A stretch of DNA of 64,000 nucleotides from Dyadobacter sp. UC 10 (lineage in GTDB: Bacteria; Bacteroidota; Bacteroidia; Cytophagales; Spirosomataceae): the NCBI RefSeq assembly GCF_008369915.1, contig NZ_VSRN01000001.1, forward strand, positions 372,001 through 436,000, written 5' to 3'. Made by a program: the position numbers and the translations under genes. Below the pieces are notes generated by a model. It saw only the letters and a program-made list of their open reading frames with translations. It had not been told where the DNA came from and searched no databases. Below, one piece after another: positions 56,128 through 64,000 of this stretch. Numbering within the stretch: the first letter of the stretch is position 1; each line of letters starts with the position of its first letter.

Positions 56128-59100
56128 TTAAAAAGTGACTGATATTCCACCATTGATAACTCGTTGCAACGGATAGGCGTAACCGTTTACGTGATTGTCT
56201 TCCGGGTCAAAATCAACCATATCGGGGCTGTAAGTGAGCAGATTGGTCCCGTTGACGTAAATCCGCAGATTCTGCATGCCTATTTTTTGTGAAAATTTCG
56301 GAGGCAGTGAATATCCCAGTTCCAGGTTTTTAAGCCTTACATAATCGGTTTTCCGGAGATAAAAGGTATTGCGGTTGGCGCGCCAGTATTCGTCGAGACG
56401 GTTGGATGCCCGTGGTTTTTCAGCATTGGTATTTTCCGGCGTCCAGCGGCCATCGTGGTCTTCTTTCAGGTAATTCCCAAAGTCGCCTGTACTTTCAAAG
56501 GACAGGAACCGTACAGCACCTGCCGCACCCTGGAATAAGAAAGAAAGATCGAATCCTTTGTAGTTAAGATTGAGGCCCAAACCTGCCTGAAAAGTGGGAA
56601 TGTCGCCTTTTTTGTTTCTCACCCGGTCGTTTGCATTGATAATGCCATCTCCGTTAACATCTTTGAAAATGATATCCCCCGGTCTTGCATTCGGCCAGTG
56701 TATTGAGTTGTCAATTTCTGCCTGGTTTTTGTAAACACCGATGGCTTCGTAGTAAAGATCGTTATTGGGGTTATTGGGGTCCGAAGGTGCTGGCCGGCCG
56801 GTCGACCGCTGGTAGTCGGGTGCACCCGGGGCTTCGTCCCAGAACGTGATTTTGTTCCTCGCATAGCCCCCATTGAGCGAAATTCGATAATTCACTTCCC
56901 CGATCTTATCATCATATCCCGCTTCAAAATCGAAACCTCTGTTGGTCATTTTTCCGATATTCTCCCTCGGTAAAGTAAGGCCCGTGCTGGCAGGTACCGA
57001 AGCATTCCGCTGCCATAGCATTTGCGAACGTTTATACTGGAATATGTCCAGCGTAGTGTAGAGCTTGCCTTTCAGAAAACTGAGGTCAATGCCGAGATTG
57101 GATTGATTAGCCACTTCCCAGGTCACATTCGGGTTCGGGATACGTGATTCGGACAACGTGATCTGCTCCTGTGTCTTGTCGAAAATATAACTTTGAGTAG
57201 TGATGCCGTACGAGGTCATATATTGCCACTCGGCGATCCGGTCATTCCCGGTTTTACCGATCGACGCCCTTAGTTTGGCACTGGTAATCCCGCTCAGGTT
57301 GCTTTTCCAGAATTCTTCTTCCGACAATCTCCACCCAAGCGATAATCCGGGAAAGAAGCCGTATCGTTTTGCTTCGGGAAAAATGTAAGATCCGTCTACC
57401 CGCCACACAAATTCGGCCAGGTACTTTTCCTTAAAATTGTAATTGACACGTCCGAAATAATTCATCCGGGCATTGTGGTTGGCAGTTCCCTGATTGTCTT
57501 TCGCTTCGCCCCCGCCTACATTCATGATATCCAGTGACGCAGACGCGAAATATCGTCTGTAAGCCCCGAATGACTCTCCATTGCCTCTGCGGTTTTCCAT
57601 CCCGGCCAGGAACTTGATGTTATGAGAAAGCCCGAATGTTTTTTCATAATTGAAAAAGCCGTTCAGCAAAATGTTCTGCACATCGCCCATTGTCTGGAAC
57701 AATGCGGCATCGGGCTGGCCCATTTTATTTCTGGACAATACCGGTGTTTCATTTTGGTCAAAAGTTTGTCCGTCCCAGGAATACAGGTACCAGGGCTTCT
57801 GAAACCGCTTGCGGACGGTAATCGTTTTGTCGAGACTCGCATTTCCTGTAAATGAAAGGCCTTCCACACCCGGAATGGTCACATTGACCCTGAAATTGCT
57901 GTTTATCACATAGTTTTTCTCCCTGTCATACCCCCCGGCATCCGTTGCGATCACAACCGGGTTCATTCCGTAGGCCAGGTCTGGCCCGGGCATTCCGTTC
58001 GGCCAGAAACCGTGGGAAGTCGGTTTGCTGAGCATGAGCATCCAGAACAAGTCGGTAGCCGAATCGTCCCGGTTCCGCGTAGCCGCCCGGTGCCTGTCTT
58101 CCATGCGGGCTGCCATGTCAAACCCAAGCTTGATGTGTTTGCTTACCTGCGCGTCCAGGTTGGTCCTGAAATCGTATTGATTGAATTTCGTAGCACTGTT
58201 GTTGTACATCGCCCCCTGGTTTTTAGCCCCGACCGACACAAAATACTTCACGGACTCGCCGCCTCCGGAAACATTCATGTTGGCGATCGTCTGAGGCGAC
58301 CATTTACGGAACACCACGTCAAACCAGTCGGTATTCGGATAGCGCCACGGGTCCGAACCATCGGCAAATTTCTGAATGGCCTCGTTACTGAACCTGCCCG
58401 GCCTGCCGCGATAGGAATCTACCTCGTTGAGCGCCGTGGCATATTCCGCCGCATTGGTCATAGATGGCAGTCTCGTGGGTTGCTGGATGCCCTGATTGAG
58501 ACTGAGTGAAACCTGCGGCTTGCCCGAGGCTCCTCTTTTCGTTGTGATCAGGATAACGCCGTTGGCCGCTTGAGAACCATATATAGCGGCAGAAGCGTCT
58601 TTGAGAACGGTTATGGATTCGATGCTGTAAGGATCGATGCGGTCCAGTGAACGTCCCGGCACGCCATCCACAACGATGAGCGCACTGTTGTCGCCCAGGG
58701 TATTGATCCCTCTGACCCTGATCGTCGTCCCGTCGCGTCCGGGCTCTCCGCTTCTCGTTACCGCTGTTACACCTGCCATCCGGCCGGCGAGACTATTACT
58801 GACGTTCACCGCCGGGGATTGGAGGATTTCAGCCCCTTTCACCGTGGTGATGGAGCCTGAAAGGGTTTCTTTTTTGGAAGAACCATACCCTACCACGACC
58901 ACTTCCTCGAGGGACTTATTGTCAACAGCCAATACTACATCCATGCTGCCCGAAGCTGCGGGGACAGACACCTCTTTGGTGGCATAACCGATGAATGAAA
59001 ATATCAGTATTGTTTCCTCCTCAGGCATCTGCATTTCATAATTTCCATCATTGTTGGTAATGGTCCCTCTTTGCGTGCCTTTGATGACGACGCTCACGCC

Positions 59101-59382
59101 TGGTAGTGTTTCTCCATTTTCACCGGTGACTTTTCCTTTAATATTTTTATCCAAAATAATCTGCGACTTCTCTTCTGACGGCCCGCCTGCTCCTTGTTCA
59201 GGTGCATTTCCCAAAGCCGGACCGGATAACGTGTTTGCATATACGTCATCAACGATTGTAATGCCTTTACCGGATGCGGCATAGCTGCCAGCACCGCCAG
59301 ACGAAAGCAGACAGACTAAAAATAGAAAGGCGGGCCACTTGGGAGCAGCGCCTTTCGGGACAGGATCCTTTTTCTTTTTCAT
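56128..59382 (-). CDS. SusC/RagA-type TonB-linked outer-membrane transporter
   Basis: 1,084 residues. Signal peptide (WPAFLFLVCLLSSGGAGSYA), CarboxypepD_reg-like domain (IKGKVTGENGETLPGVSVVI), the junction LEEVVVVGYGSSKKE, a plug (LAGRMAGVTAVTRSGEPGRD, LKDASAAIYGSQAANGVILI) and a barrel ending VINGGISVTF. There is no STN domain, so control is by the AraC or HTCS regulators rather than by FecI/FecR. The short 4-base link to susD shows one operon. The upstream 309-base gap has a candidate motif site. Confidence 0.95.
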   Translation of the reverse strand: MKKKKDPVPKGAAPKWPAFLFLVCLLSSGGAGSYAASGKGITIVDDVYANTLSGPALGNAPEQGAGGPSEEKSQIILDKNIKGKVTGENGETLPGVSVVIKGTQRGTITNNDGNYEMQMPEEETILIFSFIGYATKEVSVPAASGSMDVVLAVDNKSLEEVVVVGYGSSKKETLSGSITTVKGAEILQSPAVNVSNSLAGRMAGVTAVTRSGEPGRDGTTIRVRGINTLGDNSALIVVDGVPGRSLDRIDPYSIESITVLKDASAAIYGSQAANGVILITTKRGASGKPQVSLSLNQGIQQPTRLPSMTNAAEYATALNEVDSYRGRPGRFSNEAIQKFADGSDPWRYPNTDWFDVVFRKWSPQTIANMNVSGGGESVKYFVSVGAKNQGAMYNNSATKFNQYDFRTNLDAQVSKHIKLGFDMAARMEDRHRAATRNRDDSATDLFWMLMLSKPTSHGFWPNGMPGPDLAYGMNPVVIATDAGGYDREKNYVINSNFRVNVTIPGVEGLSFTGNASLDKTITVRKRFQKPWYLYSWDGQTFDQNETPVLSRNKMGQPDAALFQTMGDVQNILLNGFFNYEKTFGLSHNIKFLAGMENRRGNGESFGAYRRYFASASLDIMNVGGGEAKDNQGTANHNARMNYFGRVNYNFKEKYLAEFVWRVDGSYIFPEAKRYGFFPGLSLGWRLSEEEFWKSNLSGITSAKLRASIGKTGNDRIAEWQYMTSYGITTQSYIFDKTQEQITLSESRIPNPNVTWEVANQSNLGIDLSFLKGKLYTTLDIFQYKRSQMLWQRNASVPASTGLTLPRENIGKMTNRGFDFEAGYDDKIGEVNYRISLNGGYARNKITFWDEAPGAPDYQRSTGRPAPSDPNNPNNDLYYEAIGVYKNQAEIDNSIHWPNARPGDIIFKDVNGDGIINANDRVRNKKGDIPTFQAGLGLNLNYKGFDLSFLFQGAAGAVRFLSFESTGDFGNYLKEDHDGRWTPENTNAEKPRASNRLDEYWRANRNTFYLRKTDYVRLKNLELGYSLPPKFSQKIGMQNLRIYVNGTNLLTYSPDMVDFDPEDNHVNGYAYPLQRVINGGISVTF

Positions 59383-59691
59383 TAGGTGATTGATAAATTG
59401 GTTAAAGGTTCAGGAGTAGTAGCAATGGGCAAAAGGTGTCCAACTACCGGTCTCAGGAAAACCGGCAGATATATCGTAAAGGCATACATATAACTCAGAC
59501 AATGCAGATCTCAAAATCTGCTCAAATACAAAGGGAACTCCGTTTCATCTTTGAGTGGAACCGGCTATAAAATTCGCTGCATTTCAGGTACTACAAAGGT
59601 GTTGTTATCAATGTTATTATTCCAATAAGTATTAGGCGATTATTGATACTTTTTTATCGAATATGAATATTTACGTCTGGTTACATTGCAT
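59383..59691. other. 309-base gene-free region upstream of SusC
   Basis: AT-rich with no ORF. A small hairpin is present, GCAGAT (59504-59509) with ATCTGC (59516-59521) around a 6-base loop. At 59642-59656, ATTGATACTTTTTTA matches the 54233 site (ATTGATACTATTTTG) at 13 of 15 positions, but it is 260 bases from the SusC start. No -7 box of the exact TAnnTTTG form was found on the minus strand. It probably carries the susCD promoter. Confidence 0.35.
59642..59656. promoter_or_regulatory. Candidate regulon site upstream of SusC
   Basis: ATTGATACTTTTTTA shares ATTGATACT-n-TTTT with 54233-54246. It is 260-274 bases before the SusC ATG, farther than the other sites, so support is weak. Confidence 0.25.
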
Positions 59692-60447
59692 CTATAATTC
59701 TCTGATCCAGATATTTCTGAAACCAACTTTGGCGCCGTGCTCCTGTAACATCACCGACGCTTTACCATGCGGTTCATAGCGGGGAATTCCTGCATGCTGA
59801 ATGGTCCCCTGTATCTCAAAATGGTTGATGATCAGAACACCGTTCTGGACAACGGTAACGTAGGCAGGTTTTTCAACGGTACCGTTATGCCTGAATTGCG
59901 GCGCGGTATAATAAATATCATACACATTCCACTCGCCCCGTTTGTTAGTGGAATTTACCAGAGGAATTGCCTGCTTGTAGAGGCTCCCGCACTGGCCGTT
60001 GACGTATATCTTGGAAGCATCCTGATGCGAATCGTATATCTGTACTTCATAGCGTTCCTGCAGGTATACGCCGCTATTGCCTTCATTGAGGTGGCCGGGA
60101 TCTGAGCCCGGGTACATCATGAATTCGATATGCAGCTGGCAATCGCCAAATTTCTGTTTGGTCTGGATATTACCCGCGCCCTTTTCGGTAACCAGCACAC
60201 CATTTTGCAACTCCCACTGACTGGCTGCCCCGTCTTTGGACGACACCCAGTTTCCCTGATCTTTCCCACTAAAAAGTACGATAGCGTCCGAGGGCGGAGC
60301 GTCATTTTCTTTCCCCGGCGCTACGATTTTAGGCGTGGGGCTCCATACTTCGGTAGCTTCCGGTTTCGAATAATCCTTTTTAGTATCCTGGGCAGAAGCA
60401 GTGAAGCCGAGGCCGGTCAATCCAATGTAAAAAAGTATTTTCTTCAT
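59692..60447 (-). CDS. DUF1080 exported protein (3-keto-disaccharide hydrolase family)
   Basis: 251 residues with a signal peptide (ILFYIGLTGLGFTASAQ). DUF1080 is a concanavalin-like beta-sandwich: IVLFSGKDQGNWVSS, WELQNGVLVTEKGAGNIQT, CQLHIEFMMYPGSD, NSGVYLQERYEVQIYDS, GEWNVYDIYYTAP and the closing GFRNIWIREL. Members are described as 3-keto-disaccharide hydrolases or lyases acting on oxidised glycosides. It is the last gene of a three-gene minus-strand unit with a TIM-barrel protein 22 bases upstream and a Gfo/Idh/MocA oxidoreductase before that, a combination that fits oxidation then cleavage of a glycosidic bond. Confidence 0.9.
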   Translation of the reverse strand: MKKILFYIGLTGLGFTASAQDTKKDYSKPEATEVWSPTPKIVAPGKENDAPPSDAIVLFSGKDQGNWVSSKDGAASQWELQNGVLVTEKGAGNIQTKQKFGDCQLHIEFMMYPGSDPGHLNEGNSGVYLQERYEVQIYDSHQDASKIYVNGQCGSLYKQAIPLVNSTNKRGEWNVYDIYYTAPQFRHNGTVEKPAYVTVVQNGVLIINHFEIQGTIQHAGIPRYEPHGKASVMLQEHGAKVGFRNIWIREL

Positions 60448-60469
60448 TTTATTAATATTTAAACGAAAA

Positions 60470-61375
60470 TCAGCGACCGGTTGCGAGGAGTTTGCCGTCT
60501 AAAAAAGACTTGGCACGGGGGACATCGCTTTCGGCCAGATGCTCGATAATGATGGGGATATTCGGGTGATCCCTTCCCAGCCGGTCCAGGTAAAGGTCGT
60601 AGTTAAGTGCGCCCAGCCCCGGAGCAGGCAGCTCGATCATGCCTACGCCGCGCAGTGCGTGCGCTTCATCCGCGTCGATATCGGCAAACTGGATTCCCTG
60701 GTGACTATCAGCCAGTTTGACATCTTTCGCGTGTGCGATTTTAATCTTATCAGACAATGCATTGAAAATCTGACCGAGGGTTTTGTCCATCTGGCCGATA
60801 TTGTGCTCTTCAAAATAATTGGTGGGATCCATTAACAATCCCAGGTTGGGTGAGTTGATATCTGCAAAAAGCCGCAAGGTTTCCTCTACCGATCCGATCA
60901 CATTATTGACGTAGGTTTCAACCAGGAAGGTCACACCATGTTCACGTGCAAACCCTACAATATCCTGAATAACCTCGCGGCAGTCTGCGTACCCTTCTTC
61001 GGTTTTGTTTTTCGGGTGGTGTACCCAATCGCTGTCAGGGTCGAAAGTGCCCGTTTCACTGATCACGTAGGGAGAGCCCAGGTCCCGGGCGAAACGGATG
61101 ATCTGTTTCAGATGGGCAAGATTAGCTTTTCTTTTTGCAGGATCGGGGTGCACAAGGTTAGTATAACCCGAAATACAGCAGACAGGCAGGTCATGCTTTC
61201 GGAACGTGTCCCTTATCTTCCGGCACTTGTCCTGGCTGATATTCTCTGTAGAAAGATCCAAGTCTTTAAAAGTAACGTCGAGCTGCACCGTATTGAAACC
61301 TAATTCACGAATCCGCAGTGCTGTTTCCTCTAAGCCGTACGGAAAATATCCTGTAAATATGCCAACCTGAATCAT
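60470..61375 (-). CDS. Sugar phosphate isomerase/epimerase-like TIM barrel (non-exported)
   Basis: 301 residues, no signal peptide. Xylose-isomerase-like TIM barrel: IQVGIFTGYFPYGLEETAL, FNTVQLDVTFKDLDL, SPYVISETGTFD, VTFLVETYVNNVIG, LGLLMDPTNYFEEH, KIKIAHAKDVKLAD, IPIIIEHLAESDVPRA, with acidic metal ligands in ETY, DPTN and EHL. It may epimerise a 3-keto sugar or eliminate its aglycone; the reaction is not provable here. It begins 11 bases after the oxidoreductase stop. Confidence 0.9.
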   Translation of the reverse strand: MIQVGIFTGYFPYGLEETALRIRELGFNTVQLDVTFKDLDLSTENISQDKCRKIRDTFRKHDLPVCCISGYTNLVHPDPAKRKANLAHLKQIIRFARDLGSPYVISETGTFDPDSDWVHHPKNKTEEGYADCREVIQDIVGFAREHGVTFLVETYVNNVIGSVEETLRLFADINSPNLGLLMDPTNYFEEHNIGQMDKTLGQIFNALSDKIKIAHAKDVKLADSHQGIQFADIDADEAHALRGVGMIELPAPGLGALNYDLYLDRLGRDHPNIPIIIEHLAESDVPRAKSFLDGKLLATGR

Positions 61376-61386
61376 AGTATTGAAAG

Positions 61387-62523
61387 TTAGTGATGGATGG
61401 ACGGGACGTTATGACCTGTTAATATTTCGTCAATTGCAACGGCCCGGTGTTCCCTGAAAGAGCGGTAGCAAGCCTCGACCAGCGCCATGGTTTTAAGATT
61501 GTCTTTCCCGCTGATCTCAGGCTCGCGGTCCTCTTCAATGGCGCACATGAGCTGCGCCATGGGTCCTGCAAAGGCGTCGGGGAACCACACTTCCTTCCAG
61601 CGTGGCCTTTGCCAGCCGGCATGTTGGGTCGTGGTAAAATCGAGGGTACTGGGTACCGGGAGCGGGTAGTCCGGCCAGCCGATGTTTCCCTTGGCTATGC
61701 CCTCGGTACCTTCCACCCGCCACTTGATGTAAATATCGCTTTCGGCACCTTCCCGGGCCGGGCCTGTCCAGACATCGTCCCAGGCAGAAGCGCGGAAACC
61801 GTTTTCATACTCCAGAATGTACAGTGCGATCCCATCTTCATGGGCAAATGTAGCGGCATTCCTGGGGTCCTCAGCAACACTGGCATACACACGCTGCGGA
61901 TCGCCGAAAAGGAAGCGGAAGGTATCCAGGTGGTGGATACTCATGGTACGGAGCGTAGCCCAGCCGAGTTCTTTTTGCCAGGGCATCCAATGCGGAATGG
62001 CACGCATGTCGATAGACGCAAATACGGGTTTGCCGAGGTAACCTTTGTCCAGAATATCCTTGCAGGCCCGGATAGACTGATCGTACCGCATATTCTGATT
62101 GACGCCCAGTGCGATACCAGCTTCCTCACAAAGCCTTACGATTTCCTGCGCCTCGGCGAAGTTGATCCCCAATGGTTTTTGTGCCAGGATGCCCTTGATG
62201 CGGCCTGCATGTTTGATTGCATCTTTCACGATTCCCAGCAATAACTGTGGAGGCACAGCTATGTCTACAATTTCAACTTTCGGATCGTGCAGGAGTTCCT
62301 GGTACGTATTGTAAACCGTTTTGATCCCATGACGATCTGCCACGGCCTGGCTGTTTGCGCGGTTGCGCGAGGCAATGGCGACAGGATTAAAGCCTGCATT
62401 CCTGTAAGCAACGAGGTGGCAGTCGGCCATGATGAATCCCGAACCGATGCAACCGATTCCTATGCTTTTGTCCTGCGGCAGGCGTGGGAGATATTCGAGA
62501 TCTGGGCTGGGAGATACTTGCAT
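61387..62523 (-). CDS. Gfo/Idh/MocA-family NAD(P)-dependent sugar oxidoreductase
   Basis: 378 residues. The Rossmann motif [18 protein letters not shown] is near residue 20; the EKP-like catalytic lysine is in [18 protein letters not shown] and the second domain has [20 protein letters not shown] with catalytic His. No signal peptide. The family includes 3-dehydrogenases of glycosides, inositol and glucose. It is the first gene of the trio, with a candidate operator 86-105 bases upstream. Together with DUF1080 and the TIM-barrel partner it would introduce the 3-keto group that allows cleavage. Confidence 0.93.
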   Translation of the reverse strand: MQVSPSPDLEYLPRLPQDKSIGIGCIGSGFIMADCHLVAYRNAGFNPVAIASRNRANSQAVADRHGIKTVYNTYQELLHDPKVEIVDIAVPPQLLLGIVKDAIKHAGRIKGILAQKPLGINFAEAQEIVRLCEEAGIALGVNQNMRYDQSIRACKDILDKGYLGKPVFASIDMRAIPHWMPWQKELGWATLRTMSIHHLDTFRFLFGDPQRVYASVAEDPRNAATFAHEDGIALYILEYENGFRASAWDDVWTGPAREGAESDIYIKWRVEGTEGIAKGNIGWPDYPLPVPSTLDFTTTQHAGWQRPRWKEVWFPDAFAGPMAQLMCAIEEDREPEISGKDNLKTMALVEACYRSFREHRAVAIDEILTGHNVPSIHH

Positions 62524-62608
62524 TCGGCTTTGTGATCAGAGTGTTCCAAAGCGTCAAAGTTGATCTATTTAATCGGATTCATCCAGTACTTTTATACCAA
62601 AAAATTAA

Positions 62609-62628
62609 ACTATTTTGATATAAAAATT
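62609..62628. promoter_or_regulatory. Candidate regulon site upstream of the Gfo/Idh/MocA operon
   Basis: ACTATTTTGATATAAAAATT. The first 12 bases are identical to 54239-54250, and the last 10 (TATAAAAATT) recur at 53208-53217. It is 86-105 bases before the ATG at 62523. This is the reference copy of the motif. Confidence 0.4.
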
Positions 62629-62663
62629 TACTTGTAGCACTGGTAAGTTTCAATTCTACCCAC

Positions 62664-64000
62664 TTACAACGCTTTTTTGACCTCAGGCAACCAGTGATCC
62701 AGCAAATCGCGGCAGTTGATTACCTTTTCCGCCAGATCGTTACGTACATAGAAATAATGATTGGATGCTTCAAAGCCCAGCCGACTGTCATTATGCTGTA
62801 ATATGGCCATGCGTTTGGCCAGCTTCATTTCGTGTCGAAGGATATTTTCAAGTTCGGTCACCAGGTTTGCCGCCCGCTTTTTATCCCTTTCCGCAGCCAG
62901 CTTGTCTCTGGTCACCACAAATAACGCCTGGTTGGCGACGCTGCTGTAATGTACCGCCACGGTTTCAGCCACGCCGCACTCGTCGGTCACAGCCTTGCGC
63001 ATGTGTACCGATAATGGCATATCCACAATTTCTCTGCGTAAATAAGCGAGCGCATCGTGAAAACCCGCGGCCACCTTTTGCAGCTGTGAAATAAAAATCT
63101 CAACCGGATAATTGGCCCGCCAGCTGTTTACATCGTCATATGCCAGACCAACCATACTCGCTTGATAGCCAGTAGGTTTTGACCATAATAAACTCGATGG
63201 CCCCGCCTGTAAAGGTGCCGAGTAAACCACGCCGACATGGTAAGGAAATTCACTGAAAGCCTTGCTGAATTGCCGCCAGGCCTTTGTTACCGCCACGCCT
63301 GCAGCACCATACCTGCGTTCGGCCACTTTCTGCATAGCCTCCGGTGCCGTGATCATTTTGCTGCCTCCCATTTCGGCAACGATTTCAAGATTAGGAGAGG
63401 GATAGCCACCCAGTGTCCAGCCCAACATAAGTCCGTCAACCTGTGTATTACGCAGATTTTCGGCATGTCGCGCCACGTTTTCCATGGCCGGGATATAGGG
63501 AACGGCTGCGATTTCCCAGGTACAGCCAGCCTGGATTTTCGCAATGGTTTTCAGACCGTTTTTCCGGGCTATTTCCCAATGCCGCAACGCACGCGGTCCC
63601 GGACCTACCGATGATATCGAGTACTCACCTACCTTGTTTTTTACGCCGCCGCGGTTTATTTCAAGGTCCCACTCGCTCACGCTCATCAGCGCGGCGGTTT
63701 TAGGCAATGCAGGAATAATATCTTCAGCCCAACCCTCCTGCCAGCCCCAGTCCCAGACAATCAGTCCCGGACCTTTTTGTTGTTTATGGTTAGCCAGGCC
63801 TTGATTGATACCTTTCAGATAAAGCTGGTTCAGTTCGGCGATCACCTCAGACGGACCACGTTTTGAACAGCGCGGGCATTCTGCCCCTTTTCCGTGCGAC
63901 CAGCAATTGGTATGGTTTTCTGATGCGGTAATAGAAAAAAAGCCGGCCAGCTCGGGCACCCTTGATGTGATGGTCGCCATCGCCTCTACCAGATATTGCT
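62664..64000 (-). CDS. Unrecognised protein, possibly glycosidase-like (5' end outside window)
   Basis: The frame is open to the right edge (at least 444 residues; residues QYLVEAMATITSRVPEL precede and include the first ATG seen at 63980). I do not recognise the family. Visible features are SITASENHTNCWSHGKGAEC with a CxxC (ECPRCSKRG), VIAELNQLYLKGINQGLANH, LIVWDWGWQEGWAEDIIPAL, and VDGLMLGWTLGGYPSPNLEI. The spacing of aromatic and acidic residues suggests a TIM-barrel glycosidase of the DUF4838 or GH20/GH84 kind; this is a guess. Downstream is the oxidoreductase trio, 140 bases away, so it may belong to the same locus. Confidence 0.55.
   Translation of the reverse strand, partial: QYLVEAMATITSRVPELAGFFSITASENHTNCWSHGKGAECPRCSKRGPSEVIAELNQLYLKGINQGLANHKQQKGPGLIVWDWGWQEGWAEDIIPALPKTAALMSVSEWDLEINRGGVKNKVGEYSISSVGPGPRALRHWEIARKNGLKTIAKIQAGCTWEIAAVPYIPAMENVARHAENLRNTQVDGLMLGWTLGGYPSPNLEIVAEMGGSKMITAPEAMQKVAERRYGAAGVAVTKAWRQFSKAFSEFPYHVGVVYSAPLQAGPSSLLWSKPTGYQASMVGLAYDDVNSWRANYPVEIFISQLQKVAAGFHDALAYLRREIVDMPLSVHMRKAVTDECGVAETVAVHYSSVANQALFVVTRDKLAAERDKKRAANLVTELENILRHEMKLAKRMAILQHNDSRLGFEASNHYFYVRNDLAEKVINCRDLLDHWLPEVKKAL

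Noticed and set aside
61447..62244. 265-codon open frame on the plus strand
   Set aside because: It is antisense to the Gfo/Idh/MocA gene with its conserved motifs intact on the other strand.

Overview
The window reads as chromosome of a Bacteroidota bacterium of the Cytophagales, most like Dyadobacter or a close relative. This is inferred from gene families, not from a marker-gene search. The signs are four kinds of Bacteroidota-specific parts: SusC/SusD outer-membrane pairs, a FecI/FecR cascade, a hybrid two-component regulator, and a type IX secretion (T9SS) C-terminal tail. There are also several Tat-exported sugar enzymes. Starts mostly lack Shine-Dalgarno sequences, as is usual in the phylum. 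I saw no rRNA, tRNA, CRISPR array, transposase or phage gene.

Layout. 1-600: the 3' end of infB with a clear terminator. 668-14046 (minus strand): two paralogous cassettes of planctomycete-type exported proteins, each with a DUF1501 protein, a DUF1549/DUF1553 cytochrome-like protein and a membrane CxxCH protein. An AraC-type regulator lies between them. 14473-22420 (minus): a SusC/SusD pair, an alpha/alpha-barrel glycosidase-like protein and a sialate O-acetylesterase. 22713-36644 (plus): an exported DHDPS/NAL-like protein, then FecI sigma, FecR anti-sigma, STN-SusC, SusD, a c-heme membrane-bound dehydrogenase, a short ceramidase-like protein and a polysaccharide deacetylase. 36721-44361 (minus): a UbiG-like methyltransferase, a T9SS cargo protein and a 1,384-residue hybrid sensor/regulator. 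44453-53102 (minus): a tightly packed seven-gene operon running from an exported TIM-barrel epimerase through a heme dehydrogenase, SDR, ROK kinase, SIS isomerase and FAD oxidoreductase to a phosphotriesterase-like hydrolase. 53243-62523 (minus): an AraC regulator, a SusC/SusD pair, and a DUF1080 / TIM-barrel / Gfo-Idh-MocA trio. The window ends inside an unrecognised gene.

How it may work together (inference). The right half looks like one polysaccharide or glycoside utilisation locus. SusC/SusD import glycans. Dehydrogenases, the TIM-barrel proteins and the DUF1080 protein fit oxidation-dependent (3-keto-glycoside) cleavage. The ROK and SIS proteins would handle the sugar in the cytoplasm. 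AT-rich motifs of the form ACTATTTTGATA / TATAAAAATT occur upstream of several of these transcription units and may mark a regulon of the local AraC protein.

The most unusual DNA feature is a 15-bp coding minisatellite sharing the core TGCGGCCCAACC. It appears in two unrelated genes 19 kb apart (fecR and the hybrid regulator), in the same reading frame and in linker positions in both.
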